Part shown: positions 9,832 to 18,728 of the stretch, one piece after another
Layout of the letters: the number at the start of each line of letters is the position of its first letter
Position numbering within the stretch: the stretch's first letter is position 1
DNA from: Prolixibacteraceae bacterium
Lineage (GTDB): Bacteria > Bacteroidota > Bacteroidia > Bacteroidales > Prolixibacteraceae
NCBI GenBank assembly: GCA_023228025.1
Contig: JALOCD010000015.1
Coordinates: forward strand, 1-51,608
Length of the DNA stretch: 51,608 bases
Direction of reading: 5' to 3'
Made by a program: the position numbers and the translations under genes
Notes under the pieces: model-generated
The model's input: the letters and a program-made list of their open reading frames with translations, nothing else
Told to the model about the DNA's origin: nothing
The model's database searches: none

Positions 9832-11187
9832 CTACAACACACGCAAAAACGCTACCAAATTTGATTTATCCTGGGCAGTCAGGTGTAATTCATGAACTAG
9901 GTTGAAGTATTCCACAACATCTTCAAGGGTAAAACACCTTCCGTCATGCAAATAGGGTGGCGAGTCTTTGATACCTCGTAATGGGAAGGTTTTAATCATA
10001 CCGTCATGCGCCATCATCATGCCATTAACCATTTCTTGTTTATAAAATCGTTCCGCTTTTAAATCGTGCATGCTATTGTCAGTATAAAAAGGTGCTGGGT
10101 GGCAGGCAATACACCTGCCTTTCCCGTTGAAAATTGCTTCTCCCTGCAATTCAGATGGTGATGCTTTGGCTTTATCCAACTCACCATATATATTTAACTT
10201 GGGAGCCGGAGGAAAATCTAAAATCGCCATGAATTCGGCCATAAATTGTACTTGCGAACCTCGTTCGAGAACGTTGATCCCCTTTTTGGCTGCCATTGCA
10301 TGGTCTCCGTCGAAGTAGGCCCCACGTTGTTCAAATTCTGTAAAATCTTCGACAGTTTTTAGCGCCCGTTGAGAACCAAAGAGCCGTTGAACATTTACAC
10401 CCCTTAAGGATGGTGTTTCGATACGGTGCCTGAATTCTTGCGGCCGAATGTCCCCAACCAAATGATTAGCGCCATTGGTGTGACCGTTGGCATGACAATC
10501 AAAGCAGGTGACACCAAGGCTTGGTCGGTCAGTTCGCCGGTCTTCTGTTGCATTAAACTGTTGTTGCGGAAACTGAGTAACCAAAAGACGCAATCCTTCG
10601 AGTTGCTTGGGATTTAAAATTCCATTGAAAATTTCGTAATAATTATCGATGGTAATCAACCGGCCCTTTGCGATGTCACCCAAATCGGGTCGTGTAGTTA
10701 GATAAATAGTCGGTGCCGGATCCGGAAGAATTTGCTCCGGAAGATCGAAATCCAGATCGAAGCGAATAAGCCGTGGCAGCAAATTGGTGATCATGGGAGG
10801 GAAAAGCATGCCGCCCTCGGCATGATCGGCAAATGGCAGGGGTTTGTATGGGAAAAGGTCCCTCGTTTTAATCTGCTCAGGAGTTAGTCGATCCAAATCT
10901 TTCCAATTTATACCCTGGAGTTTGGCCGTTGGACCTGTAGGTATCGGTTTCCCTCCTGACATAAAAACATCCGGAGATCTCTTTTTTGAGAGGTCGTAAC
11001 GGGTATTTAGCAAAGTAACATGTTCTTTTGCACGATCAGCCTTTACCTTCATCCTGTCGGCTTTTATTTGATCAAAACCTATATCCTGATTGATCTGCCC
11101 ATAGGAAGAAACGATTTTTGTTTGTTGAGCCAAAGAGATATTGAATAGTGCAATAAGTAAAATGCAGAAGCCGATTAATTTTTTCAT
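9832..11187 (-). CDS. Dihaem cytochrome c peroxidase/MauG-like periplasmic protein
   Basis: The 451-residue protein has a signal peptide (1-20, ending SLAQQ). Two c-type haem sites, CFDCH (228-232) and CIACH (359-363), and the C-terminal motif LRGIKDSPPYLHDG (403-416) place it in the cytochrome c peroxidase/MauG superfamily. Such proteins reduce peroxide or perform long-range oxidations. The unusually long region before the first CxxCH has no further haem site. No regulon element lies directly upstream; a 16-bp palindrome and a decayed fragment separate it from bacterioferritin, so it may be read through from that gene or have an unrecognised promoter. Confidence 0.85.
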   Translation of the reverse strand: MKKLIGFCILLIALFNISLAQQTKIVSSYGQINQDIGFDQIKADRMKVKADRAKEHVTLLNTRYDLSKKRSPDVFMSGGKPIPTGPTAKLQGINWKDLDRLTPEQIKTRDLFPYKPLPFADHAEGGMLFPPMITNLLPRLIRFDLDFDLPEQILPDPAPTIYLTTRPDLGDIAKGRLITIDNYYEIFNGILNPKQLEGLRLLVTQFPQQQFNATEDRRTDRPSLGVTCFDCHANGHTNGANHLVGDIRPQEFRHRIETPSLRGVNVQRLFGSQRALKTVEDFTEFEQRGAYFDGDHAMAAKKGINVLERGSQVQFMAEFMAILDFPPAPKLNIYGELDKAKASPSELQGEAIFNGKGRCIACHPAPFYTDNSMHDLKAERFYKQEMVNGMMMAHDGMIKTFPLRGIKDSPPYLHDGRCFTLEDVVEYFNLVHELHLTAQDKSNLVAFLRVL

Positions 11188-11195
11188 ATTGCGTT

Positions 11196-11321
11196 TTATT
11201 TGCTTCGCATCTGAAGTAAAACCATTTCACTTGAGAAGCCAGGACCCATTGAAACCATTGGTCCGTAGCCATTTATCCAGAAAATAAATTTTTGGGATTG
11301 GAAATTAACATCAAATCTGCC
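11196..11321 (-). pseudogene. Possible C-terminal remnant of a type III polyketide synthase/KAS III-like gene
   Basis: A frame ending at TAA 11196-11198 reads INGYGPMVSMGPGFSSEM, followed by VLLQMRSK. The GPGFSSE-x-LLL pattern is the usual carboxyl end of type III polyketide synthases and related thiolase-fold enzymes. Nothing upstream in the frame continues the family: it runs straight into a palindrome and the bacterioferritin stop. I read it as the last roughly 40 codons of a deleted gene. The match rests on a short motif. Confidence 0.35.
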
Positions 11322-11360
11322 GTAAATAATTTCAGGGCCCAAAACCCTGAAATTATTTAC
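11322..11360 (-). terminator. 16-bp perfect palindrome after bacterioferritin
   Basis: Perfect arms at 11322-11337 and 11345-11360 enclose a 7-nt loop, starting 16 bp beyond the bfr stop. The stem is strong with a GC-rich tip (CAGGG/CCCTG) but lacks a T-tract, so it is a terminator-like hairpin or an RNA-stabilising element. Confidence 0.6.
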
Positions 11361-11376
11361 CAATTGTGAGAAAATA

Positions 11377-11856
11377 TCAGCTCGCAGGAGTCGCATTTTG
11401 ACCAGCCAGGTAATTCTCCAATCCCATTTGTTCTATCTGTGCCCGCTGCATTTCGGCCCAATCAACATGACCCTCTTCCATTTTTAGGATCTTTGTCAAA
11501 AGGTCAACGCTCCCCTGATCACCAACTTCTTGGGCGAGTTTGATTGCCTTGTTATAAGCATGGACGGCTGCGAGTTCATCACCATTGTCATTGCTAATCA
11601 TTTCTCTAACAGTTTTACCAATCTTCATGGCATTCAATGTAGAAACAGTTGGTGCACCATCAAAAAATATAATTCGTTCGATTAGCCATTCAGCATGATG
11701 CATTTCATCCATTGCTTGTTTTCGGATAGCCATGTGAAGCTTTCCATAACCCCAGTTCTCACACATTTCAGAATGGACCATATATTGGTTTATCGCTGTA
11801 AGTTCGTCAGCAAGGAGTGAATTCAGGACGATAAGTAATTCTTTGTTCCCTTTCAT
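11377..11856 (-). CDS. bfr: Bacterioferritin
   Basis: The 159-residue ferritin-fold protein keeps every di-iron ligand of bacterioferritin: Glu18, Glu51, His54, Glu94, Glu127 and His130, plus Met52, the inter-subunit haem ligand. Length matches the family. It oxidises Fe(II) with peroxide or oxygen and stores the mineral in a 24-mer, lowering Fenton chemistry. It carries the regulon promoter (11890-11954) and a second degenerate copy further upstream, the only doubled site in the window. A hairpin follows the gene. Confidence 0.96.
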   Translation of the reverse strand: MKGNKELLIVLNSLLADELTAINQYMVHSEMCENWGYGKLHMAIRKQAMDEMHHAEWLIERIIFFDGAPTVSTLNAMKIGKTVREMISNDNGDELAAVHAYNKAIKLAQEVGDQGSVDLLTKILKMEEGHVDWAEMQRAQIEQMGLENYLAGQNATPAS

Positions 11857-11889
11857 GATATTGAGTTTTATTGATGAATAATGAAGGAA

Positions 11890-11954
11890 CTAAGGTAGGT
11901 TACTGCAACAAATGAATTTTACAGAATTTTTTAAAAGAGTTACATTATTCACAC
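11890..11954 (-). promoter_or_regulatory. Stress-regulon promoter element, copy 2 (bfr)
   Basis: Plus-strand TTTACA at 11918 and GTTACA at 11939 are 21 bp apart, then TTCACAC to 11954. The -7 box TACCTTAG (11890-11897) is 20 nt away, one less than at all other copies. Confidence 0.85.
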
Positions 11955-11968
11955 ATTTTCAAGATGAT

Positions 11969-12006
11969 TTTACATGTATATTGGAAAAGGCTACATGTTA
12001 CTCACA
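11969..12006 (-). promoter_or_regulatory. Degenerate tandem copy of the regulon element
   Basis: Plus-strand TTTACA at 11969 and GCTACA at 11990 keep the 21-bp period, followed by a CTCACA tail. It lies immediately upstream of the functional bfr copy and has no convincing own -7 box, so it is probably an auxiliary operator. Confidence 0.55.
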
Positions 12007-12037
12007 TCTGGCAATTTTGATGTCACAGTTCAAATAT

Positions 12038-12523
12038 CTATTTTTTTATATTGGTCTTCAGGGCATTTAGCTCAATACCAATCTCATTTGCACGGTGGCT
12101 CATCGAAACTTTAAACATTTCCCATTTCGCTTTTACTTCATCATTGTATTCATCCAACATGCTTTTCAGGTTGTTGTTGTCTTTCTCTAACTTTGACAGT
12201 TTTTTTCGCGAATTGGTATTGACATCAGGCAATTCTTTAATTTTTTTGATTTGATTTTCATTCAGCCGAATTTTCTTTTCCGTTTCAAGCCTGAAAATAG
12301 TCCACTCATCCGGAGTTTCAATCTTCTTCACTACCTCGGTTTTCATTGATGCCTGAATTACTTCTTTGCTGACAAAACTGCTGTCATCTGACCTCATTCG
12401 TTCTTTCTTGACAAGATCAAATGCGTCATCCGGTTTTTGTACGCGTAGGCCACAGGAGGTTATCAAAGTCATGATTAAGCTACCTGTTAAAATTATAGAG
12501 AGAATATTTTGATTTACTGTCAT
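12038..12523 (-). CDS. Lipoprotein of unknown function, helical
   Basis: The 161-residue protein has a lipoprotein signal (lipobox ITSC, Cys24). The mature part is charged and mostly helical, with WTIFRLETEKKIRLNENQIK, KLSKLEKDNNNLKSML and KWEMFKVSM segments. The pattern resembles small stress-associated helical proteins of the sll1863 type, but I cannot assign it firmly. It starts 31 bp after the DUF4239 gene and shares its regulon promoter. Confidence 0.75.
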   Translation of the reverse strand: MTVNQNILSIILTGSLIMTLITSCGLRVQKPDDAFDLVKKERMRSDDSSFVSKEVIQASMKTEVVKKIETPDEWTIFRLETEKKIRLNENQIKKIKELPDVNTNSRKKLSKLEKDNNNLKSMLDEYNDEVKAKWEMFKVSMSHRANEIGIELNALKTNIKK

Positions 12524-12554
12524 TTGCCTTAATTTAAAATATTCATTTTTTCCG

Positions 12555-13382
12555 TTAATTTGGATCTGTTTTTTTTACATGGGTATCATTGTCCCACTTT
12601 TCCATGGTAAATATTTGCTTATACGAATGAGGCTTAATACTCAGGCTACCGGAATAGGGGTGATCAAGCAGAAGGATAATAAAGAAAAGCATCCCGATGA
12701 AGATCCCCAGCATTGCGTTTAAGGTTATATGCAGCCTTGCATTCTCAATATCAAGCAACATGGCACAAAAGACTGTAATGAGTGCTCCCAGTAACATTGG
12801 CCACCACAATGGAGAAGGAATTTCCTTTTCAAGGGAGGATTCACGAAGACCCCTGTAGGTGGCCAGTTGATTCAAATGGTTAAACATTTCTGCCACCAGC
12901 TGAATTTGAAAGGGATTCTTTGGATTCAGATGTTCTATTTTATAAAAGACACGGTCAAATGACTCCGGTGTTTTTCGACTTGGCTTCATTTGTTCCATGT
13001 TTGGGAATTCCTCGTCAATTACGTTGTATATGAAATCAAGGTAGACAATCATGAGTTGTTTAGATTCAACAGTATCCGGATAAAATTTAATGTCGCGGTA
13101 CAGACCCATGGCAGAGCTGCCTTCCTTGCTCACATTGCTCCTCGTTTCATTCAGTTGTCCCCAAACCATAAATACAATAAAGCTGAGCAGAAATGCATAA
13201 AAACTGGCCAAAGTCAAAAAAAGGAACCCGGTTACTTCATTGTGCGACCTGAGAATTTTCAAATTCGCGTATTTACGAAAAAGAAATGTGCCCAGTCCCG
13301 CTCCAATTGCCCCAATCGCAATGATCAGAATGAAAAGTACGATGGATGGCAATTGCAGTAAATAATAGGTAATTGACATCAT
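12555..13382 (-). CDS. DUF4239 (bestrophin-like) membrane protein
   Basis: The 275-residue protein has two N-terminal membrane segments (about 12-34 and 48-72), a soluble middle part with SKEGSSAMGLYRDI, and two C-terminal segments (about 195-215 and 222-242). This is the layout of DUF4239, distantly related to bestrophin channels. Function is not established. It is the first gene behind a regulon promoter (-7 box 13426-13433) and is followed by the lipoprotein gene. Confidence 0.8.
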   Translation of the reverse strand: MMSITYYLLQLPSIVLFILIIAIGAIGAGLGTFLFRKYANLKILRSHNEVTGFLFLTLASFYAFLLSFIVFMVWGQLNETRSNVSKEGSSAMGLYRDIKFYPDTVESKQLMIVYLDFIYNVIDEEFPNMEQMKPSRKTPESFDRVFYKIEHLNPKNPFQIQLVAEMFNHLNQLATYRGLRESSLEKEIPSPLWWPMLLGALITVFCAMLLDIENARLHITLNAMLGIFIGMLFFIILLLDHPYSGSLSIKPHSYKQIFTMEKWDNDTHVKKTDPN

Positions 13383-13425
13383 AGATGAATATTTTCAGAA
13401 TGAGTTGAATTGACTGATCCCGATG

Positions 13426-13491
13426 CAAAGTTGTATTACTTTGGAGATAAAAGTGTTACACAACCTTTGTAAATACTTACATCATTCACAC
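13426..13491 (-). promoter_or_regulatory. Stress-regulon promoter element, copy 3 (DUF4239 operon)
   Basis: Plus-strand GTTACA at 13455 and CTTACA at 13476 (21 bp), TTCACAC to 13491, and -7 box CAACTTTG at 13426-13433 after exactly 21 nt. The flank past TTCACAC, ATTTCTACTGAAG, is nearly the same as at copy 13. Confidence 0.92.
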
Positions 13492-13602
13492 ATTTCTACT
13501 GAAGGTCAAAAAAAATCGTGATCGTTTTTATTGGAAGTCTTATCTTGGATCATAAAACTGGTTGCGCACGACAAAGATTTTATCTTTATCGTTACTATTG
13601 AA

Positions 13603-14034
13603 TCAATCTGATAATCCGGGGATAGAAATTGGAAATAGAAAATCCTCTATTACACTGTGGTGGGCTTTTAACACATGCTCTTTAAAGGTTTTCATGCTCT
13701 GATGCATGATTGAACCATACTCCTTTCCTAACTTCAACAATATCATTTCAAGTTTCAACAATTCTATTCTGATTGCTACATCCCTCTCATTTTTATTTTT
13801 TGGCAATACAGCTTCTAGTTGTGTCAGATTGTCTGCAAAAACGATTTCCGATTCCCTGCAAAATTCAGCCAGAAGGGGTTGGCAGGAAAAGGCTTTGGTA
13901 TGTGCCAATTTGATTGCCACCATTCTTTCTGCTTCATCCATTTTGTCGCCTGTCGAAGCAAGCAAGGAAATGTATGCAGGAAATTTAAGCAGCGCGTGCT
14001 TTTGCTGTTCAGTAAGATTTCTGAATACTTTCAT
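13603..14034 (-). CDS. Hypothetical helical protein (TerB-like?)
   Basis: The 143-residue soluble protein is all-alpha by appearance. Its N-terminal FPAYISLLASTGDKMDEAER segment recalls TerB-like tellurite-resistance folds, but the similarity is too slight to assign. No signal peptide or membrane segment. It starts 65 bp after the 69-codon gene and shares its regulon promoter. Confidence 0.7.
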   Translation of the reverse strand: MKVFRNLTEQQKHALLKFPAYISLLASTGDKMDEAERMVAIKLAHTKAFSCQPLLAEFCRESEIVFADNLTQLEAVLPKNKNERDVAIRIELLKLEMILLKLGKEYGSIMHQSMKTFKEHVLKAHHSVIEDFLFPISIPGLSD

Positions 14035-14099
14035 ACGTAAATAATTTGTTTTTTAATTGCCGTATGGAACCCTCCGAGTAATTACATCTTCTTTACTGA

Positions 14100-14309
14100 T
14101 CATTTACTCATGAGGGTTTCATGCTTTTTTGATATTTGTGGGGACGCTTTGATTCCAAATATATATTTGGAATCAATTTCATTTCTATCAAGATGAGTAT
14201 TATAGATATCATCACAATCCGGATAATCCGGATAGTCTGGCGCAATAAAATTATTATAACTACCTGAATCTCTTATAGTGAGATCCAGCGCTTCTGCTTT
14301 ATTCTTCAT
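14100..14309 (-). CDS. Small acidic hypothetical protein
   Basis: The 69-residue acidic protein has a tyrosine/proline/aspartate-rich segment (PDYPDYPDCDDIYN). No family is recognised. Its ATG at 14309 lies 23 bp downstream of a well-formed -7 box (14333-14340), which supports it as a real first gene of a two-gene unit. Confidence 0.65.
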   Translation of the reverse strand: MKNKAEALDLTIRDSGSYNNFIAPDYPDYPDCDDIYNTHLDRNEIDSKYIFGIKASPQISKKHETLMSK

Positions 14310-14332
14310 TTTAAAATATGAGTTTAATACAA

Positions 14333-14398
14333 CTAATTTAATCCACTGAAATCAGACAATTGTTACACAACTTTAGAAAAGAGTTACATTATTCACAT
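14333..14398 (-). promoter_or_regulatory. Stress-regulon promoter element, copy 4
   Basis: Plus-strand GTTACA at 14362 and 14383 (21 bp), TTCACAT to 14398, and -7 box TAAATTAG at 14333-14340 after 21 nt. The distal edge contains the stop codon of the P-type ATPase gene (14393-14395). Confidence 0.88.
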
Positions 14399-17056
14399 AT
14401 TTGCACGTTTTATCCCTGCCCGAATGAATATTTTGACAATCTCGTTAACCAACAGCGGAACCAAACCTAAGGAAATTGCAATTAACCAACCTCTCAAATC
14501 AAGCATTTGCAAATGAAATGCCCTTTGTATTACCGGAATACCGATTACGATTAATTGAAGCAGCACGCCCAGCACAATGGCCCCAATCAGGTATTTATTG
14601 GAGAATATACCAATCTGAAAAATTGATTTTGAACTGTTTCTAACAGCAAGAGAGAAGAACAACTGGCACATCACCAGCACCATAAATGCCATCGTCCGGG
14701 CATATTCAACCGTATTTTCAGGCGTGGATTTATCAAACGGACTGTATCCACTTTCGTAGTACCCGTACCAGAATGCCACGATAGTTAAAACACCGATTAA
14801 AATACCACCAAGAATAAGATGGATTACTGCGCCCCCTGCAAAGAAACTCTCTTTTGCATCGCGCGGTTTTTCTTTCATTACATCCGGATTTCCGGGATCC
14901 ATTCCAAGAGCAATTGCAGGAAAAGAATCGGTGATGAGGTTGATCCACAGCAATTGGGTGGCGATTAACGGGGCTTGCAAACCTATTAAAAGAGTTATAA
15001 ACATGGCGATTACTTCACCCAAATTACAAGTAAGCAGAAAGATAACGGCCTTTTTTATGTTACTGTAGATATTTCGGCCCTGTTCGATGGCAGAAACAAT
15101 GGTTGCGAAATTGTCGTCCATCAGAACCATATCAGAGGCCGCCTTGGCAACATCGGTACCGGTTAGTCCCATTGCCACGCCAATATCGGCAGCATTGAGC
15201 GAGGGGGCATCGTTTACCCCGTCGCCGGTCATGGAAACAATATTACCATGCGACTTCAGCGCATGTACAATTTTTACTTTGTGTTCGGGTGAAACACGCG
15301 CAAATACAAGATACCCTGCAATCTTTTCGGCGAGTTCTTTATCCGAAAAGGCATCCAGTTCCCCGCCCGTGATGGCCTGATCAATTGAGTCAACCATCCC
15401 CAATTCGCGGGCAATGGCGAATGCGGTATTTTTATGGTCGCCTGTAATCATGATGGTGGTAATGCCGGCGAGTTTTGCTTTTTGAATGGATTCTTTCACT
15501 TCGGGCCGGGGAGGGTCAATCATTCCGACAAGCCCAACTAAAATCAGGTCTTTCTCCATTTCAGCGCCTTCAATAATGGAACTGACAGGTTTATAAGCCA
15601 CGCCAAGCGTTCGGAGTGCATTGTCCGACATTTTTTCCGCTGCATCAAGGTACCTATTTTTGTGTTCTTCGGTAATCGGAATTACTTTTCCTTTTTCTAA
15701 AACCCGTGTTGAAATTCCGATAAGATTACCAATTGCCCCTTTGGTATAAACAGTATATTTTTCGTTTTCTTTGTTGAGCGTTGACATTAATTTTCGGTCG
15801 GAATCGAAGGAAAACTCACTGGCACGACTGGCTTGAATAGTTAATTTCTTTCTGTCAATTTCCAAATCATCTCCCAGAAGCAGCAATGCAATTTCAGTTG
15901 GATCGCCTGTTCCGTGCCCGTGTTCGTAAGTTGCATCTGAGCAAAGAATCATGGCTTTGGCAAGCAATTTTGCATCTTCGGTTGCACTGTTTTTTGAATT
16001 ACGTTCGACAGCTATTTCACCCTCCAGGTTGAAATAAGATTTCACTGTCATTTTGTTTTGGGTAAGTGTGCCTGTTTTATCGGAACAGATTATGTTGACC
16101 GAGCCAAGTGTTTCAACAGCAGGTAATTTTTTAATAACGGCCTTTTTGTTCGACATGCCGGTAACACCAATGGAAAGTACTACTGTTACAATTGCTGCCA
16201 GACCTTCTGGAATGGCGGCCACTGCCAGAGAAACCGATATAATAAACATTTCGGCCAAATCGCGGCCCTGAATTAACGCAATGACAAAAATGATGATACA
16301 GATTCCGATGGCAAACACTCCAAGCGTTTTCCCTAACTTATCCAACCTTATTTCCAGAGGAGTTTTTACTTTTTTTTCGGCATTGATGAGGTTGGCAATT
16401 TTACCAACTTCAGTTTTCATTCCGGTTTCAACCGCAATGCCAACTCCTCTTCCACGGGTCACATGGGTCGACATAAACGCCATATTCATACGGTCGCCCA
16501 ATGGAGTTTTAAGATCGCTGTAAACCTGTGATGCATCTTTATCGGAGGGAACAGACTCGCCGGTGAGCGCCGATTCTTCTATCTGAAGATCTGCCGACTC
16601 AAATAAACGAATATCTGCGGAGATGAAACGTCCGGCATCAAGAATCAGAATATCGCCAGGAACAACTTTGTGTGAATTTATCTCTTTCACCTCACCATTT
16701 CGACGGACAAGCGCTTTGGGAAACGAGATTTTCTGAAGCGCCTCAATGGCCTTTCCGGCTTTCACTTCCTGGATTACGCCAAGTACAGCATTGGTAATTA
16801 TGACAAGGATGATGATGGTGGCATCGATGTATTCGCCCATAACAAGGGTAACAACCACTGCCGCAAATAAAATGTATATAAGCCATTCCTGAAGCTGGGC
16901 AACAAACAATTGGAAAATGTTCTTTTTCTTTTTCGAAAGCAATTGATTTGCCCCGTATTTTTCAAGCCTGACTTTTGCTTCTTCTTCTGAAAGCCCCAAC
17001 GAATCAACAACATTAATTTCTTTAAGGACTTCTTCTATTGATTTGGAAAACCACAT
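14393..17056 (-). CDS. P-type cation ATPase, Ca2+ (type IIA) family
   Basis: The 887-residue pump has the phosphorylation motif DKTGTLTQNK (about residue 330), the membrane PEGL motif in helix 4, the TGDGVNDAPSL hinge, and LLWINLITDSFPAIALGMD in helix 6, which is characteristic of bacterial SERCA-like Ca2+ ATPases. It exports Ca2+ (or a related cation) at the expense of ATP. It begins 98 bp after the AI-2E-type gene and is probably read from the regulon promoter at 18298-18363. Ion specificity is inferred from family motifs only. Confidence 0.93.
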   Translation of the reverse strand: MWFSKSIEEVLKEINVVDSLGLSEEEAKVRLEKYGANQLLSKKKKNIFQLFVAQLQEWLIYILFAAVVVTLVMGEYIDATIIILVIITNAVLGVIQEVKAGKAIEALQKISFPKALVRRNGEVKEINSHKVVPGDILILDAGRFISADIRLFESADLQIEESALTGESVPSDKDASQVYSDLKTPLGDRMNMAFMSTHVTRGRGVGIAVETGMKTEVGKIANLINAEKKVKTPLEIRLDKLGKTLGVFAIGICIIIFVIALIQGRDLAEMFIISVSLAVAAIPEGLAAIVTVVLSIGVTGMSNKKAVIKKLPAVETLGSVNIICSDKTGTLTQNKMTVKSYFNLEGEIAVERNSKNSATEDAKLLAKAMILCSDATYEHGHGTGDPTEIALLLLGDDLEIDRKKLTIQASRASEFSFDSDRKLMSTLNKENEKYTVYTKGAIGNLIGISTRVLEKGKVIPITEEHKNRYLDAAEKMSDNALRTLGVAYKPVSSIIEGAEMEKDLILVGLVGMIDPPRPEVKESIQKAKLAGITTIMITGDHKNTAFAIARELGMVDSIDQAITGGELDAFSDKELAEKIAGYLVFARVSPEHKVKIVHALKSHGNIVSMTGDGVNDAPSLNAADIGVAMGLTGTDVAKAASDMVLMDDNFATIVSAIEQGRNIYSNIKKAVIFLLTCNLGEVIAMFITLLIGLQAPLIATQLLWINLITDSFPAIALGMDPGNPDVMKEKPRDAKESFFAGGAVIHLILGGILIGVLTIVAFWYGYYESGYSPFDKSTPENTVEYARTMAFMVLVMCQLFFSLAVRNSSKSIFQIGIFSNKYLIGAIVLGVLLQLIVIGIPVIQRAFHLQMLDLRGWLIAISLGLVPLLVNEIVKIFIRAGIKRANM

Positions 17057-17154
17057 TTTCTAAGTTATAAAATTAAGCCTGAAATCTCTGACGAAATAAT
17101 GTCAGCATACTAAAAACGGGATAAAAATGTACATTTTAAAATAGCCATTTTTTT

Positions 17155-18267
17155 TTATCCCGAGAACCTGGCTTTTATTTTTTTCCACCATCTAACTAAA
17201 AAAAATTCACTACCATCGCCCAATTTTTTATTCTGCTCGCCAATGATTAGTGCAATTGGTTTGAGCTCCTCAAACTCTTCGCAAACAACTTTTAACATGG
17301 CGGCAAAGGGCAAAAACAGGATCATACCGGCCAATCCCCAAACGGCAGCACCAATAAACAAACTCAGGATGGCCGTTAAAGCATTGATTTTTAGACCACC
17401 CCCCACAATTCGAGGAGTTAGAAAATTATCGGAGACCAATTGAACAGCCCAAAATAAAATGGCAACTGCTACTACCATCCAAATAGAATCATAAGAAACA
17501 AAAGCATAAATTACAGGAATGATAGCTCCCATTGTAGTCCCAATGTATGGTACGATAGCTAGTGCAGCGCCTAAAAATCCGAAAAGGAAAGGATTGTCGA
17601 TGCCAATAATCAACAACCCAAGGCTGTTGGCTAATCCTATTACGACCGTGAGGATTACCATACCAAACAGGTATTTTTGTCCAACCTGCTGAACCGATTT
17701 AAACATTTTTAATACCTTTTCGTGTTTATTCTCTGGCGAAAAAGCCAGAAATGCCTTTGTCAATCCATCTCTGTATATGAGGAATAGAAAAGTAAATACA
17801 ATTGTTGCCAGTAGTCCGGCCATAAAAGTTGCTGTGTTGCTAACTGTTCTACTAACCAATAACCCTGTTGAATCAGTAAGCCAAACTTTCATGCGGTTAA
17901 AAAGTTCACCCTTTTCCAGGTTTTCCATGAAACTTACATGGTCATTGATAAATAGCGTAACATTGGCAAAAGCAAGAATAATTTTATCTTGAAAGTCAGT
18001 GAATTCTTGTACTACATTAATAATTTGAGTTGAAAAAAAGTAAGTGACACCTCCAATTATTAAAATCACAGCGAAAATGGAGAGAAAAGCAGCAAGTGTT
18101 TTACCAATTTTCCATTTTTCATACTTTTTTGCCAATGGAAGCAGTATGAATGAAATAAGCAAAGCAATACTTAAAGGAATGAGAATTGGTTTCGCAAAAA
18201 CCAGTATTGCAAACAGCAAAAATATGGTAGCTATGGCGTAAAACAGCTTTTGAAACGATACGTTCAT
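17155..18267 (-). CDS. AI-2E family transporter-like membrane protein
   Basis: The 370-residue protein has about eight membrane segments, the duplicated hydrophobic start (LFAILVFAKPILIPLSIALLISFILLPL) and the conserved FGFLGAALAIVPYIGTTMGAIIPV region of PF01594. Members include AI-2 exporters and Na+/H+ antiporters; this one's substrate is unknown. A second paralogue lies at 40776-41885. It is the first gene behind regulon copy 5 and is followed by the Ca2+-type ATPase. Confidence 0.9.
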   Translation of the reverse strand: MNVSFQKLFYAIATIFLLFAILVFAKPILIPLSIALLISFILLPLAKKYEKWKIGKTLAAFLSIFAVILIIGGVTYFFSTQIINVVQEFTDFQDKIILAFANVTLFINDHVSFMENLEKGELFNRMKVWLTDSTGLLVSRTVSNTATFMAGLLATIVFTFLFLIYRDGLTKAFLAFSPENKHEKVLKMFKSVQQVGQKYLFGMVILTVVIGLANSLGLLIIGIDNPFLFGFLGAALAIVPYIGTTMGAIIPVIYAFVSYDSIWMVVAVAILFWAVQLVSDNFLTPRIVGGGLKINALTAILSLFIGAAVWGLAGMILFLPFAAMLKVVCEEFEELKPIALIIGEQNKKLGDGSEFFLVRWWKKIKARFSG

Positions 18268-18297
18268 TTTATCTTGTTAACATATTAATCTCTTATG

Positions 18298-18363
18298 CAA
18301 AGGTCAGGAGTTTTCAGTAAAAGAATCGTACACAATTTTGAGAATATGTTACATCATTCCCAC
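18298..18363 (-). promoter_or_regulatory. Stress-regulon promoter element, copy 5 (AI-2E/ATPase)
   Basis: Plus-strand CGTACA at 18327 and GTTACA at 18348 (21 bp), TTCCCAC to 18363, and -7 box GACCTTTG at 18298-18305 after 21 nt. Confidence 0.88.
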
Positions 18364-18480
18364 TTTTACGGGCTGCAATTTTTTAAAAGGGTCGTGATAC
18401 TATTACAGCATTAACAGAACAAGAAGTTGCAATTTTTCTGAAATAAAATTTGAAGGACTTGACTTTTGAACAGAGCACAA

Positions 18481-18600
18481 CTAATTGGAGATAAAATGAA
18501 TATCTGATTTTGCGATTTCTGTTGGAACAACCCTGCCCGAAATATAATCGGCATAGGCGCGGGTAAATTCGGCGCCGAAGAAAACAATTATTGAAGAATA
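18481..18600 (-). pseudogene. C-terminal remnant of a YihY/BrkB-family membrane protein gene
   Basis: The minus strand reads YSSIIVFFGAEFTRAYADYI followed by SGRVVPTEIAKS and ends at TAG 18481-18483. YYSSIIxxFGAEFT is the hallmark of the last YihY/BrkB membrane helix. Upstream, a different frame gives TVLPRLKA, matching an earlier part of the same family, so an internal deletion with frame loss is likely. Nothing else coding is seen in the 18364-18728 gap. Confidence 0.6.
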
Positions 18601-18728
18601 TTACTGCTTTAAGTCTGGGCAAAACCGTACCGGGCAGTCAATACCACAACAAAAAAGCAAAGTTAGGTTAGAATTAGGTCTTTATTCTGCAACAGACTTC
18701 GTGAGTTGATAGATATTTGTCGCTACAC

